From assembly GCA_013399855.1 (NCBI GenBank), contig VXAY01002056.1, positions 1,975,009 to 2,039,008 of the forward strand: 64,000 bases of DNA. The letters are read 5' to 3'. Of the stretch, positions 40,801 to 50,900 are shown one piece after another; the stretch's first letter is position 1, and every line of letters begins with the position of its first letter. This stretch comes from Oxyruncus cristatus. Its lineage: Eukaryota; Chordata; Aves; Passeriformes; Cotingidae. Made by a program: the position numbers and the translations under genes. The notes under the pieces are model-generated. The model did no database searches, had not been told where the DNA came from, and was given only the letters and a program-made list of their open reading frames with translations.

Positions 40801-43800
40801 GAACAGAAAACGTATCATGTACTTGATGAAAACAGGGGAAAAGTCTACTTTTATAACTCTTCAGGATGCTCTTGACTGAGGAAAGTGCAGCTGAGTTTAG
40901 GTAGAGGTTTCTTATGTCCCCTCCAAACAATTCTCTCAGGAAACCTGCACTGCAAACTGCAAATTACTGCGCCCCACTCCAACCAGACACACTCTCTGCA
41001 GGTACTGTTCTGTTCTTTGCCCCAACCCTTTATGCCTCCAGTTTCTAACGACAGTACATCACCTGTCCCCATCAATGTTCAACTAAACACCAACAGAGAT
41101 CAGAAAGTCTCCAGAAAGACACCACCACACATATTATAAAATTGCATAACAAATCCACATAAGAAAATTATTACCTGGAGCACAGAGGAAGGCATAAAGT
41201 ACAATCCATGAGATCTCTCGTTTTCTGAGTACGAGCTGTAGGATTAATCCGCTTCTAACCTGCCAAGTACTTAAGTCATAGCCAAAATCAGCCTTACACA
41301 GGACCCCTCAGGACACAGGACAGCACGGCACCCTCCTGCGCTGGGACACCAAGTAACAAAACTGATGTGAAATTCTCCACTTGCTCTGTACACGAAGTAC
41401 AAACCCATCACAGCTGTGACCGGTCCAGCAGCATCCGGGTCAGCGTATCAGGCCAGCCTGATACAGCCAAGAGCCGTGCAGACAAAAATAGATAAACAAA
41501 TAAATAAGAAAGAAGGGAAGAAAGGAAAAGAATTCTATCCAATCTTGCCCTCCTGATCTTCAATACTGGCAAAGTGGTGCTTGGTCACAGCAAACCTGCT
41601 TCTTCTCAGACTCCCAGGCCAATTTTACAGTATTTCCAAAACACTCACGTTTGATACAGTGCATCATGAATGCTGCTACACTGTTTATTGCAGCCTTTTT
41701 CCTCCGTTTGCTCTATTTGTGACCTACTACCATCAAATGGCAATAAAGTATTTTTTTCATGTATTTTAGGAGAGACACATGGCACTTGAAAACCATTTTT
41801 GTCCAGCTACAATATAAGATGAAAAAAAGATGACATTGGGGAAGACTGGCTAAGCTGTTGGTTAGCCAACAATCACATGAGCCTCAGAGGCTCACCAGTG
41901 AAACGGAGTCTAAAACAGTACTCACCAAGAGTTTTAATCATTGGATGGTTTTTCCCTCTCATGCCCCAAATCAATAAAGCCCTAATTCTGCACTACAAAC
42001 TACACAGGCCTAGAGGTCTATGCCCATAAACGATAAACCAGAACTGGGATTAAGGCTGTGCCTTTTAAAGAGGTGGTGTCCAAGTGACAGGGTTTAAAAA
42101 TCTAAATGGAGAGTACAAGGACTATGAAGCCCTGAAGATCATTTACCTTCTACAGTTTTTCTTCAGGCTGAAGAACAACATGGAACTAGAACAACAATTG
42201 CCAGTATGTATGTATAAGTATGCAATCCAAACCTATTGTGACAGCCAGGGGAAGACATCTATGGGATCAGAACTGAAAATAATGTGTTACTCCCTCTTTA
42301 TATATTAGCCCTTCAGCAAGCATTAATGACAGCTTTTGCCAGCCACAGAATACGTTCTGTGCTGGCTTCTTGCTTGGATCTGTTTGCTTTCCCTACTTCT
42401 CATCCATCCCTCCCGCTCCCCAGAGAAAGTTACACCTGTATCAAATCATACCATAGTGAAAGAAAGGAAGCATGTACATGGGACACAGTGCCAAGATCTG
42501 TGAACTCATTTCACTCTAGAACTAGAATTCCAAGGATCATGCAATAACAAAACACCAGTACCACAAGCATTGGCAGACGTGCAGAGAGGTGCAGAATCTT
42601 AACACTACGTGTAACTGCCAAGGACTTCAGGTTTTACACTGGGATGTGCTGGCATAGAAGTTCTTCACCCTCCATATAAGCTTTACCCTGTGAGGCACAG
42701 AGGACTGGAAGGAGGCCAGCTGTGCCACATGGGAGCCAGGGGGGTGCTCCAGCACACCAGGTATTAGAGCAACTCCCGTGTATTTTTAATTAAGTTTTAT
42801 ATTTCCAAGTATTCAGGCTGCCTCCTGCTTGCAGAGTGCCACGGACAAGGTGTGGCACCAGCAGCTACCCAGAGGTGTGCAGGCCACAAGTGGCAAGAAA
42901 AATATTTGAGGTTTTTTCAGTATAAACAAATATTTACTAGTACAGAAAGTCTGCTTTCCTTCAGCCGGCTTTTAGTGGTAATTATTGGTTTAAAACGAAA
43001 ACCAGAAGCCTTAATTATATGGCTGAACACTAGAATTATGTTATAGATTTGTAAGATTTATTCTATTTCAGGGAGCACTGATGCATAAAAAGGGTCAAAT
43101 CTGACCAGCTCTACTCAAGTAAGCATATCAGTAAATCTGTGGTCTTCACTTGAGATAACCAAAAGAAATTGGTCTAAAAAAACTCAATCCCCTGTGGAAT
43201 AGCTTTAATCCAAGACATGTATGAATCACTTTGGAGCCAACTATTCCATTCTGCAATATTCACTATCATTTCAACTTAATAAAAACAAAGAAATTAAATC
43301 ATTCTTGCACGAATACGTTTAATTAGTCTCTTAATTAGAAACATGTCACGATTGAGCTATCTTGAAGAAATTTTAGTTCTTTCAAAACTTCTGCTATTTG
43401 TTAGACAAATCATTGCTTTCTTTGGCCATTACACCGAGGAGAGACTGATAAACATGACAAACATTGCTTAAAATATTAAGAACTGACTGATACTCATTAG
43501 TGTTTGAAGTCACTGTCTGGCATCATCAGAAAATGGGAAATCCTAATTAATTCTAAGAACTTTAAGCACAATACTTCTCATACTGAGACAAGTACCAATC
43601 AAACCACCAGTACGTTATTTTTTACTTTATATTCAAATGATTGAAACACATATAAATAGTTGTCTTCGAGTATATATTGTTTAGAAAGAACTTCCCACTG
43701 GTGGCCAGTTTTGTAGGGTTTATTTCTTACAGAAGTTTGACACCACATTCTTAGGTGTTTAATGGGTAGCAGGATAATGGCTTGATGCCTTGTAATTCAA

Positions 43801-46800
43801 TACAGTAACATCTGTGATAAAGTTCTGGGGATCCAGAGGATAAGTGTCTCAGTAACAGCTTATTATTTTAACTTGCTGAATCACAATGGATTCCAGCAAC
43901 ATTTCCATGAATGGAGAATCTAGTTATATTTTTTAATAATTACTGCTTTTATTCTGATTGCTTTCTGATCACTTAGAGGCATCAGGCACCAGCACATAAA
44001 TATACACTGCCTTAGGCCAAACACAGATGGCATTACAGGATTTTACCTCTAATGCCTTCATAGCTGGATCAATTTAAACTGCATGGGCAGCAAGCTTAAA
44101 GTCTTAAAATGAGAACATAAGAGGTATTTCCAAATAATTTACAATTATTAAAATTAGAGTATACTTCTAGGATCACGTTATACATTCGGACAGTTCACTG
44201 GCATAAACAATGAGGTAAAGGTCACACAGAGGAAAGCAAACATCTCCTGCAATCAACAGCTTACAGTAAAAAATGTTAAGTTGGAAAAGTCACAAGAATT
44301 GAAACAGATCTTTGGCTTCTTCTTTTTAACATACAAGACCAGTATTTACACACAGACTAACCTCAATACTTTCAAATGCTAATAGTCATTATAATCAAAC
44401 ACACAAAAAGCCTAAATGCAAGGGATTTTCTCTAAAAATGTATCCCCATGCTCCTTACAATCAGAGTAAGAGTTCACTGCAAGAGGAAAAAAGTCTTAGA
44501 CAACTAAAATAACATGAAAACAAAGTTTCCCAGCATCTGTTATGACTTGCATTACAACTATCAGATTCCCAAATGTATTTGTGCTGATGAACAAGCTAAA
44601 AAAATAGTATGTCTTCTTGTAAAATCATATTTTTAGTGTTTTAGTCCTCCAATTACAATGAATAATGTATATATAGTTCCTGTACATTCAAAATATGTTT
44701 TCCATCTGTCCTTCCAAAGAATTCATTCCAACCTTGTCTGTTAAAATGACAATTCTTTTTATTCACATTGTACAGTACAGTACCACACCTAAGAAAGTGC
44801 TCACAACTTCTAAACTGGAAATATCCAGCAGGATTCACCCAACAATGATCAAAATGACTGTCCTCCAAGCAATCTGGGACCTCTACACTCAGCCTCAAAT
44901 TGGGGTCACATAAAAACAAACAAACAAACAAACAAACAAAAAAAACAACTAATAATTTTCTTGTCTCTACTGTTTCTCAGATCATCTGGCAAATTATTAC
45001 ATCCTTGTTAGGAATCTGCTTCCCGGGGCACTCCAGATTTGTAATATTCCAAATAATGGACCAAGATATAGAATACCTAATATTGATGTTGCCATTATCT
45101 TCAGATTTGCAGATTACTAAATAGATATATAAGTCATAGATAATACACAATAAAAGGAAGAATTACTGCAAAGTAATATGGACATAAAATATGGAAGGCT
45201 TCTGTTAAACACAAGAATCAACTCATAAGATTACTTACCCCAATCCATTTTAAACTCCAAAAATAATTAACACTTGAAATATCATCACTTGATGTACTGT
45301 TACTACTGTCTAAACAGCACAGTTTAGAGTAACAGTTACATACACGAAAGAAATCTTATCCTCAGCTAAAGTGCCTCTAACTTCCACCAAGTCAGCACAG
45401 TGTGCTAGCTGGCACACTGTGCCACTGGGCAGAAAATGGTGTTTATTAGTTTGATATTAACTCAGAGTTCTATAACAAGAAAGTTCATTAAAACACCCTA
45501 AAGAATAAAGGTTTTTCCTTATCATCTTTTATTGCTTGCAATGAGTTCCTCAAACTTTACTCTACACCCTTCTCATTTCCTAGTTTTTGTCACATCTACT
45601 TGGGATCTGCTTTGCCCAACTATTTCTTCTGTGACAAGGTATAAGGAAATTAATAAGAGATTCTGATCCTACAAAATCAGATCCATGAAATACAGTGCTG
45701 ACAGCTTGCATCCATTTTTGCAGCATATGGACCCACAAATGTAAACCTTTTCCAATCAGGCAAACATTAAAAAAGCCAAGATTGTAAATCCAAATACAGG
45801 TAAAAAGTACTATAGAAGTATGAGGAAGTTAAAGCATATTCATCAAGGCCTCTAACAATAAAGTTGTAACAGCTCCTTTTTGAGAAAATGAGGAAAAGAA
45901 AGAAAATAGCTTGCATCCCTTATAGAAGCATAACTATTTTAATACAATTTTTGCTACATTTGTCTTCTGCCTGACAACTGAAAAATCTGGCTGTGGTCTG
46001 AAAAGGCACATTGTAACACCTGAAAAAGGAAACCTCTCTTTTATTCCTATGGTACAAGCTTTTCACCTTTACAGTGAACTAGATTTTCAACTGCAAAGGC
46101 ACACAATGCTTCTCGGCGGACTTCACAAATATTTTTGCATTGGAAAGGTGTTCCATCAAAATTGGGAAAAGTTTGCCTGACACAGATGTACCCTTTAGAA
46201 AAACCACTCTGCTAAGCATGTACCGCAATGCTGCATAAGAAATTAAAACTCCTGTATGCTTGGGCTCATTCACATGAGTACTAGAGAGCTGGACAGTCCA
46301 GCTGAGAGCAAGAGAAGATGCCTATCACCAAAGGTTCAAGGTGGAGATGAGAGAGGACAGCTAATGGAAGGGGCATGATGCGGGCGCCGGGCCTCATCGC
46401 TATGCTGCTTTATGCGAAGCAGAAGTACGGGATGCAGAAGGAATGCACAAGCCCGCAGTGTGCCTTTATCCAAGGCCCTCCTAGAAGATAAAGCAGGAAC
46501 CTCCGAGCTGTTGCGGCTCATCCTGACGGAGCATCGCCCACCCAGAGGTGAAGCAAGGCTGCAGAACACAGGGAACCCAGCACCCAGCCCCCGGGGGGGT
46601 CCGGGAGGGTGGCGGGGCTTCGCGCCCCGTGCCCCTACACTACCTTGCGATGCTGCGGGCGGTGTCCGGCGCTCCCCAGCTCAAAGTGGTCCTTGGCATA
46701 GGCAGTCCCAACGGGTGTTAGGGAGTTCTGCCACCCCCGCCAGCTCCCACCGTGAAGGGGTACAGGATATGGACACATACACACACACACACGCAGGCAG

Positions 46801-47001
46801 ATGTGCCCGGCCCGGGGAGGGGCCCGGCCCCGCACCTACCCTTTGAGCGCGTCGTGCCCGCCGCCGTGCCCTCGCCTCTTGGCCCGGCTGGACCGGCTCT
46901 CCTTGGCGCTGACCCCCTCGCCGTGCCCGGCGGCGGCGGCGCCCGCCTGGGACGCCCAGAGCACGGCAACTCCCAGGGCGATCCCCAGCAGCCGCCCCCG
47001 C
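22744..47001 (-). CDS. FBN1: Fibrillin-1 gene, 5' part (five coding exons, start codon and 3' part missing)
   Basis: Fibrillin-1 is a large secreted glycoprotein that polymerises into 10-nm extracellular microfibrils, scaffolds elastin and binds latent TGF-beta complexes. Five exons, read from 47001 down to 22744, encode the signal peptide, propeptide, fibrillin unique N-terminal (FUN) domain and EGF-like domains 1-3. Pieces such as [35 protein letters not shown] and [17 protein letters not shown] match my memory of fibrillin-1. Fibrillin-2 as I recall it differs at these points, for example ICRNSCGDGF and a Ser-Ser-Thr stretch near GQI. All junctions keep frame: GG|G, C|CA, A|TA, C|CT and a final G|. 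No stop, frameshift or lost cysteine is visible. The gene runs off the left edge, and its first codon lies at the assembly gap. The paralogue call is from memory of the families, not a search, but is very secure. Confidence 0.96.
22840..24394 (-). other. FBN1: FBN1 intron 5
   Basis: A 1.55-kb AT-rich intron between EGF-like exons 2 and 3, bounded by GTAAGT and ACACAG. It holds no gene. Three degenerate copies of an ancient repeat motif sit at about 23372-23400, 23641-23697 and 24118-24166. Confidence 0.93.
24395..24490 (-). CDS. FBN1: FBN1 exon 5: EGF-like domain 2
   Basis: This 96-base exon encodes (I)[18 protein letters not shown] followed by [13 protein letters not shown]. It is a six-cysteine EGF-like domain without calcium-binding residues. 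The donor is GTAAGT (24389-24394). The acceptor is TTTTCAAG, an AAG rather than the commoner CAG/TAG, so its strength depends on the upstream T-rich tract. It is too short and lacks flanking open frame, so an ORF search alone would miss it; it was found by translating the minus strand and checking splice sites. Thr replaces Ile in KGYTGTHC compared with the human sequence I recall. Confidence 0.95.
27205..27630. promoter_or_regulatory. CpG island within FBN1 intron 4
   Basis: A compact block dense in CpG (for example GGCGGAGCCGC, CCCGGGCCGGGGGCGCGGCGG) set in AT-rich intron more than 19 kb from the annotated FBN1 promoter. It includes a consensus AP-1 site TGACTCA (27579-27585). Candidate donors lie on both strands: minus CTG|GTGAGC (exon end 27266) and plus GAAAG|GTAACA (27280). 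It could be an internal FBN1 promoter, a non-coding RNA promoter, an enhancer, or a GC-rich insertion. No exon is asserted. Confidence 0.6.
27854..27898 (+). repeat. Imperfect direct repeat, GTCTCTGAGGAAGA
   Basis: GTCTCTGAGGAAGA occurs twice, starting at 27855 and 27882. It lies just beyond the intronic CpG island. Confidence 0.75.
28424..28503 (+). repeat. Three-copy tandem repeat, 25-29 bp
   Basis: Three units share the form GCATGGAGTGTGAGACA followed by a CTCCC/TCCCA/TCTCTCA variable part ending in CACAG or CGTG. They account for the long minus-strand ORFs with repeated HTLCC-like runs. Confidence 0.8.
29323..29366 (+). repeat. A-run with GCC interruptions
   Basis: About 20 A followed by GGCC and then AAAAAAGCC units. 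Either a simple repeat or the tail of a decayed retroposed sequence on the plus strand. Confidence 0.7.
31508..31606 (-). CDS. FBN1: FBN1 exon 4: EGF-like domain 1
   Basis: This 99-base exon has acceptor TTTATAG (at 31607) and donor GTAAGT (31502-31507). It encodes [18 protein letters not shown], then [15 protein letters not shown]. The six cysteines have the spacing of a non-calcium-binding EGF-like domain; the calcium-binding D-x-D/N-E signature is absent, as expected for the first three fibrillin EGF domains. Relative to the human protein I remember, Asn replaces Ser before GQIAP and Lys replaces Arg in GSKS, both conservative. The final A is completed by TA of the next exon to give Ile. 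Confidence 0.96.
31607..32513 (-). other. FBN1: FBN1 intron 3
   Basis: A 0.9-kb intron between the FUN exon and EGF-like exon 1, bounded by GTAAGT and TTTATAG. I see no other gene or repeat in it beyond a short ATAT-rich patch near 32.1 kb. Confidence 0.94.
32514..32596 (-). CDS. FBN1: FBN1 exon 3: FUN domain
   Basis: This 83-base exon follows a strong acceptor (a T-rich run ending CCCAG at 32597) and ends at donor GTAAGT (32508-32513). With the split Gly it encodes [20 protein letters not shown] then GGNQCIV. It carries the four cysteines, including a CC pair, of the fibrillin unique N-terminal domain. In fibrillins this domain takes part in N-to-C-terminal self-assembly with the first EGF domains. 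Length and both phases agree with human exon 3 as I recall it. The exon ends on the first base of a Pro codon completed by the next exon. Confidence 0.96.
34036..34690 (+). other. Unexplained stretch with two open frames and an A-rich end
   Basis: Within intron 2, two plus-strand open frames in different phases (34036-34389 and 34400-34627) lie nearly end to end in more GC-balanced DNA. Twelve A followed by further A/T-rich sequence lies at 34664-34690. I recognise no protein. A decayed retrocopy is one possibility; a conserved non-coding element or chance are others. Confidence 0.3.
37250..37322 (+). repeat. CR1-like LINE 3' end
   Basis: GCGAGGGTTGGACCACATGG, CCTTCCAAGATCCCTCCTCA and CCTAAATGAC resemble the last 70 bases of CR1. 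It is within FBN1 intron 2. Confidence 0.65.
38537..38597 (+). repeat. A-rich simple repeat
   Basis: A short (CA)n followed by a long A-run broken by single G (AAAGAAAG). The minus-strand Phe-rich ORFs here are artefacts of it. Confidence 0.95.
44912..44946 (+). repeat. Microsatellite (CAAA)n
   Basis: Seven or so CAAA units followed by an A-run. Within FBN1 intron 2. Confidence 0.95.
45395..45422. repeat. Inverted repeat, 11-bp perfect arms, 6-nt loop
   Basis: GCACAGTGTGC, loop TAGCTG, then GCACACTGTGC. The arms are exact reverse complements. Function unknown. Confidence 0.9.
46593..46617 (+). other. Canonical G-quadruplex motif
   Basis: Four G-runs of at least three (46593-46599, 46603-46605, 46607-46609, 46614-46617) are separated by loops TCC, A and TGGC. 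This satisfies the G3+N1-7 rule. It is on the FBN1 template strand, 220 bases into intron 2. Confidence 0.75.
46772..46793 (+). repeat. Microsatellite (CA)n
   Basis: ACACATACACACACACACAC, about 10 CA units, 50 bases from the donor of FBN1 exon 2. Confidence 0.95.
46840..47001 (-). CDS. FBN1: FBN1 first coding exon: signal peptide, propeptide, start of FUN domain
   Basis: The visible 162 bases translate to a short Arg-rich start (RGRLL), a hydrophobic segment ([19 protein letters not shown]) typical of a secretory signal peptide, a small acidic/basic linker, and [17 protein letters not shown]. The RAKRR run is the furin-type site where fibrillin-1 loses its N-terminal propeptide. The exon ends AAAGG followed by donor GTAGGTG (46834-46839), so the last Gly codon is split after two bases. 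With two more bases the coding part would be 164 bases, the human length as I recall it. The single G left at 47001 fits the third base of ATG, with AT lost in the gap, but one more Arg codon is equally possible. The linker between signal peptide and furin site is more Ala/Gly-rich and GC-rich than in mammals. Confidence 0.94.
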
Positions 47002-47500
47002 NNNNNNNNNNNNNNNNNNNNNNNNNNNNNNNNNNNNNNNNNNNNNNNNNNNNNNNNNNNNNNNNNNNNNNNNNNNNNNNNNNNNNNNNNNNNNNNNNNN
47101 NNNNNNNNNNNNNNNNNNNNNNNNNNNNNNNNNNNNNNNNNNNNNNNNNNNNNNNNNNNNNNNNNNNNNNNNNNNNNNNNNNNNNNNNNNNNNNNNNNNN
47201 NNNNNNNNNNNNNNNNNNNNNNNNNNNNNNNNNNNNNNNNNNNNNNNNNNNNNNNNNNNNNNNNNNNNNNNNNNNNNNNNNNNNNNNNNNNNNNNNNNNN
47301 NNNNNNNNNNNNNNNNNNNNNNNNNNNNNNNNNNNNNNNNNNNNNNNNNNNNNNNNNNNNNNNNNNNNNNNNNNNNNNNNNNNNNNNNNNNNNNNNNNNN
47401 NNNNNNNNNNNNNNNNNNNNNNNNNNNNNNNNNNNNNNNNNNNNNNNNNNNNNNNNNNNNNNNNNNNNNNNNNNNNNNNNNNNNNNNNNNNNNNNNNNNN
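47002..47500. other. Assembly gap (499 N)
   Basis: A run of N between two very GC-rich ends. It hides the FBN1 start codon (at least its first two bases) and probably 5' UTR and an acceptor site. Confidence 1.
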
Positions 47501-47517
47501 ACTCCAGCTGCGGCTCC

Positions 47518-47587
47518 AGCTGCCCCCTCCCTCCCTCCTCCTCCTCCTCCTTTTTCCCCTCCTCTCTCCCCCCCTCTCCTCTTCAAG
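47518..47587. repeat. Pyrimidine-rich tract, CCT/CCTCC repeats
   Basis: About 65 of these bases are C or T on the plus strand, with runs of CTC and CCCCTCC units. The FBN1 sense strand is thus a GA-rich tract, of a kind common in promoters and 5' UTRs and able to form triplex DNA. It borders the gap, which may explain why assembly stopped here. Confidence 0.75.
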
Positions 47588-47606
47588 TATCGCCCGCCCA
47601 ACACTT

Positions 47607-47616
47607 TCTCGCGAGA
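47607..47616. promoter_or_regulatory. TCTCGCGAGA palindromic core-promoter element
   Basis: A perfect 10-base palindrome inside the CpG island. This exact element is known in vertebrate CpG-island promoters and is bound, when unmethylated, by BANP. Its placement just upstream of the FBN1 coding exon suggests a role in promoter activity, but that is inference. Confidence 0.6.
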
Positions 47617-47706
47617 GAGAGAGGAATAAAAATGTCCCCCCACCCCCGAGCCGCGAACTCGGGGGCTCCCGGCGGTGCGGGAGCAGCCCCCGGCCCGCCC
47701 CGCGGT

Positions 47707-47714
47707 GGGTCACC
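47707..47714 (-). promoter_or_regulatory. FBN1: Candidate splice donor of an untranslated FBN1 first exon
   Basis: On the minus strand the sequence reads GCCGCAG|GTGACCC, a fair donor. An untranslated exon ending at 47714 and joining the ATG exon would put its intron across the gap. This follows the human layout; no transcript evidence is available. Confidence 0.35.
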
Positions 47715-47999
47715 TGCGGCCGGCGCGGGGCTGGCGGGATGCTCGGCGCTGGGAAGCTCCCCGGGAGCCGCGGGGAGAGCGCGGTCCTGCCCGGGAGGAC
47801 GGGGCGCTGCCGCCTCCCTCCCTTCCCTCCGCTCCGGAGCCAGCGCTACCAGCTCGGGTTACCCCGCGGGTCCCCGGCTCACTCGGCAGCAGAAGCACCA
47901 GAGCCTGGGGGAGCCGGAATGCTGAGCCGCCAAGTCTGTAAGGCAGCACCACGGGGGGAAACGAAGGAAGTGGACGCCTATGCCTCCGTCTAAAGGCAT

Positions 48000-50900
48000 A
48001 TATATTTATATATGTTTATCTGCTAGAGGTGCAGCATTTTGCATCTATGGCTTGTGGAAAAAAAAACCTATGAAAATATCTGTATCCCTTATAAGGAAAA
48101 ACAGAAAGGACGTTCCTTTACCTTAGAGGCTGCTGCAAAGTGAATAATGCACTTTCTAGTAAGAGACATGGCACAGACACCCAGGCACCGAGCTCTTCTG
48201 CACATACTCCTGCCTCATCCTTGTCGAGGAAAGGAAAAGAAGCCCTGCAGGTTTTATTTATGCTTTTGGGTTGATTTAGAAATCCTGAAGAGCAAACCAC
48301 TACCACCCCCTGAAAGGTAGAAAGTTTTAATACCAAAATAATTGAGGGGGCAGGGAGGCACACACACAATACAACACAATAGTCAGAGTTCAAGCATCTC
48401 TGTATCAGGATTATCCGATTTCAACATACACAGAAAATACTAAACAAACAGAAAAAGCAAACTGATTAGACTGAAAGTAAATGATACTTATGCATTCTGC
48501 TGCTCCTCACATAGAAATATTTTGGCAGAAATGTTGGACTTCCTAATTTGCAAGTGTTTTCCTTTTTTGTTAGTTTCAGGCAGGTACTGAAGGTGAGTGG
48601 TTCTGTATTATTGAACTGATATTGCAAAAGCTCAGCTGCACTATTTTATTAAGTAAGCATCTGACCACCCACCCACAGCAGCTGCCGAACCACCCTGCCC
48701 GAAGATAAATGCATGGTGTATTCTGCCACTCATACAGTATCAGGAAGAAAGGAAGTACTTTGTAAGATATCCTAGTACCAATCTCTGTTTACAGCTGAAA
48801 TGTAATGGTGACACAAGATATGACAGATATGATATGTATGAATATGCATTATCCTTCTAAACACACATAGAAGTATTTGAACTATGTACTCACCACAATA
48901 TCAGCTTCCTAGTCCTTTTGGCTAATATCATCAAGAGAATTGGTAGGTTCTACAAAAAAACAGTCATTTGATTTTGATCATTTCAATGCCACTGATTAAC
49001 AGTTTAACATGAAAAATTACAGATGGACACTTGGTATACAAATAAAATGTAGATGTGCAGTGAAATACTATGAGATATTGGCACAAGAAGGAAGTGATGG
49101 GATACAGAATATGCCTCTTCAGTGTCTCTGAACAAGGTTCAAGACAGTAGCAACCCACACCTTATTTCACTTTCTTGTAACTTGTACAAAATAAACCAAG
49201 GGCAATTCTGCAAGCAGAGTATTACTGATTTGCAGTTTGCACAACGGAAATAGAAATTAGGGGTTGTGATTAATGCAAAATGTTGATTTTCCTCCTACAA
49301 TCCAGCTGGATAAATAGGAATTGGATTTTTCAAAGTTTTTCTTGTTTGTCTGACCCATAAGCAGACAAAGATAAGATTTTTTTTTTTTTTATGTTTAGGC
49401 TTGTTGAAGAGACAATACAGCATTGTTTAAAGGATTTTGGGAGGGTTTTTTGCAGTGTCAAATTAAAACTTGCTCAGAAACCAAGAGACCAGGATAAAGG
49501 TGGTAGTAATTGTGCCTTCTATTAAGAAATTCAGGATATACAGTACCTTGATATACGATTCTCTTCTTTCACTCTCATCTGTTGGTACAGCAAAATGTAA
49601 ACATTTATTTAGTGAATACCAAAGGTAAATATGTTTAAACCAAACCACTGCAAAAAATATTGTCAGATATTTACTAATTATGTTTATAACGTGAAGATAA
49701 AATTTACCAGTAAACAAAAGTGAGTTATGAAAGGAATTCTGGGTTACTATTTACTCAAACATTCTTTTGGCTTCGACACCTTCTGTTTCAACCACTTTAA
49801 TTTTCTGGATGAGCTACCAGAAAAATATCTAGTCTCTGTCACAGGCTAGTGGGGTGACTTTCTCATATCTTCTAGGACATTTCATGATGTATTTTTTGGT
49901 ATCTTGCATGGTTGCAGAAATGTGGATTACACTATATGAAGTAATGCTACATGATATGTGGGCTGTCTGTTCGTTAATCTAGTGAAATATGTAGCAGATC
50001 ATCAACTTCTGGTGTGTCATTTTAAAGAATATGCTTATATATTAGAAGTTATATTAGAAGTAAAAAAAAAAATGACAACTTTAAAATAGTGCCCACCTGG
50101 GTCCTCAAACCACCAGAAAAATACAGTCACAAGCAAAAGCCTTAAAACAGCTTCTGCTCTCTGCTGCTGAACAGAGCAGCTAATAAGTGGCTTTCCCACA
50201 GCCACTTGAGTCTTTGCAAACATTTGGACTCTGAAGAACATCTAGACAAACAGATTTCTATATGGCCTCCAAAACACTTGTCATCCACTCGAAGTTTCAC
50301 TCAAGGAGAAAAAGAAAAAAAGCAAAAAAGAAGCAATTCTGATGATCCAGCTGATCACCATCTCCCATGACAAACACAAATATAAACTCTTAGACTAAGC
50401 AAGATCCAGAAGCTCAGTGATATTTGAGTTCCTTGATCAAACCATGGAATCAAACCCAGAAATAAAAGACACCAAAAACAAGGCATATGACAGCATTGCT
50501 ATATGCACAGGGGAATTTTCCATTACAATTAAGAAACTATTTTTTCTCAATGATGATTCTTCCAGATGATTTTGAGGATCCTATAGCTGTATTTTGGAGG
50601 ATGTAGACGGCATGGATTGTGGTAGCAGGGCCCAAAATCCAGGGATGATAATTACAGGTAGATTGATTATAAGAGGGAATGATAGAAAAGACATAGGCTA
50701 CCCTTTGCAATTAAGTATCAGCTGGGAAACAATGATCCTAAATGTTTACATAACTACACAAACACACTTTAAATCAAGTCCAGTTACATTCCTCTAGGAA
50801 AAGACATGCTACTAGCTAACCATGCCTTTGTGCACCTCCCTGTGCTTATCAACATTACGTACATGAATCATTTTATACTGTGCCTAAATTATGAAAATTT

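Larger units (their letters stand above)
32597..46839 (-). other. FBN1: FBN1 intron 2, 14.2 kb
   Basis: A long intron after the first coding exon, the usual place for regulatory elements in vertebrate genes. Named contents: an unexplained more GC-balanced stretch with two ORFs and an A-rich end at 34.0-34.69 kb; a GC-richer stretch at 35.6-36.5 kb; a CR1 tail at 37.26 kb; simple repeats at 38.56, 41.49, 44.91 and 46.77 kb; an 11-bp-arm hairpin at 45.4 kb; and a G-quadruplex motif at 46.59 kb. No exon of another gene is recognised. Confidence 0.9.
46560..47960 (-). promoter_or_regulatory. FBN1: FBN1 promoter / 5' CpG island (interrupted by gap)
   Basis: Both sides of the gap are very GC- and CpG-rich, in sharp contrast to the AT-rich flanks. 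The part right of the gap has several GC boxes (CCCGCCC-type, 47591-47600 and 47690-47704), a CT-rich tract, a perfect TCTCGCGAGA palindrome at 47607-47616, and no convincing TATA box in the minus direction. In human FBN1, untranslated and alternatively used first exons lie in a CpG island just upstream of the ATG exon, so the untranslated exon(s) are expected here or in the gap. The transcription start cannot be fixed from sequence. Confidence 0.85.

Noticed and set aside
46681..47993. Four long ORFs of 320-413 codons crossing the gap on both strands.
   Set aside because: They exist only because N is read through as open frame; most of each protein is unknown residues.
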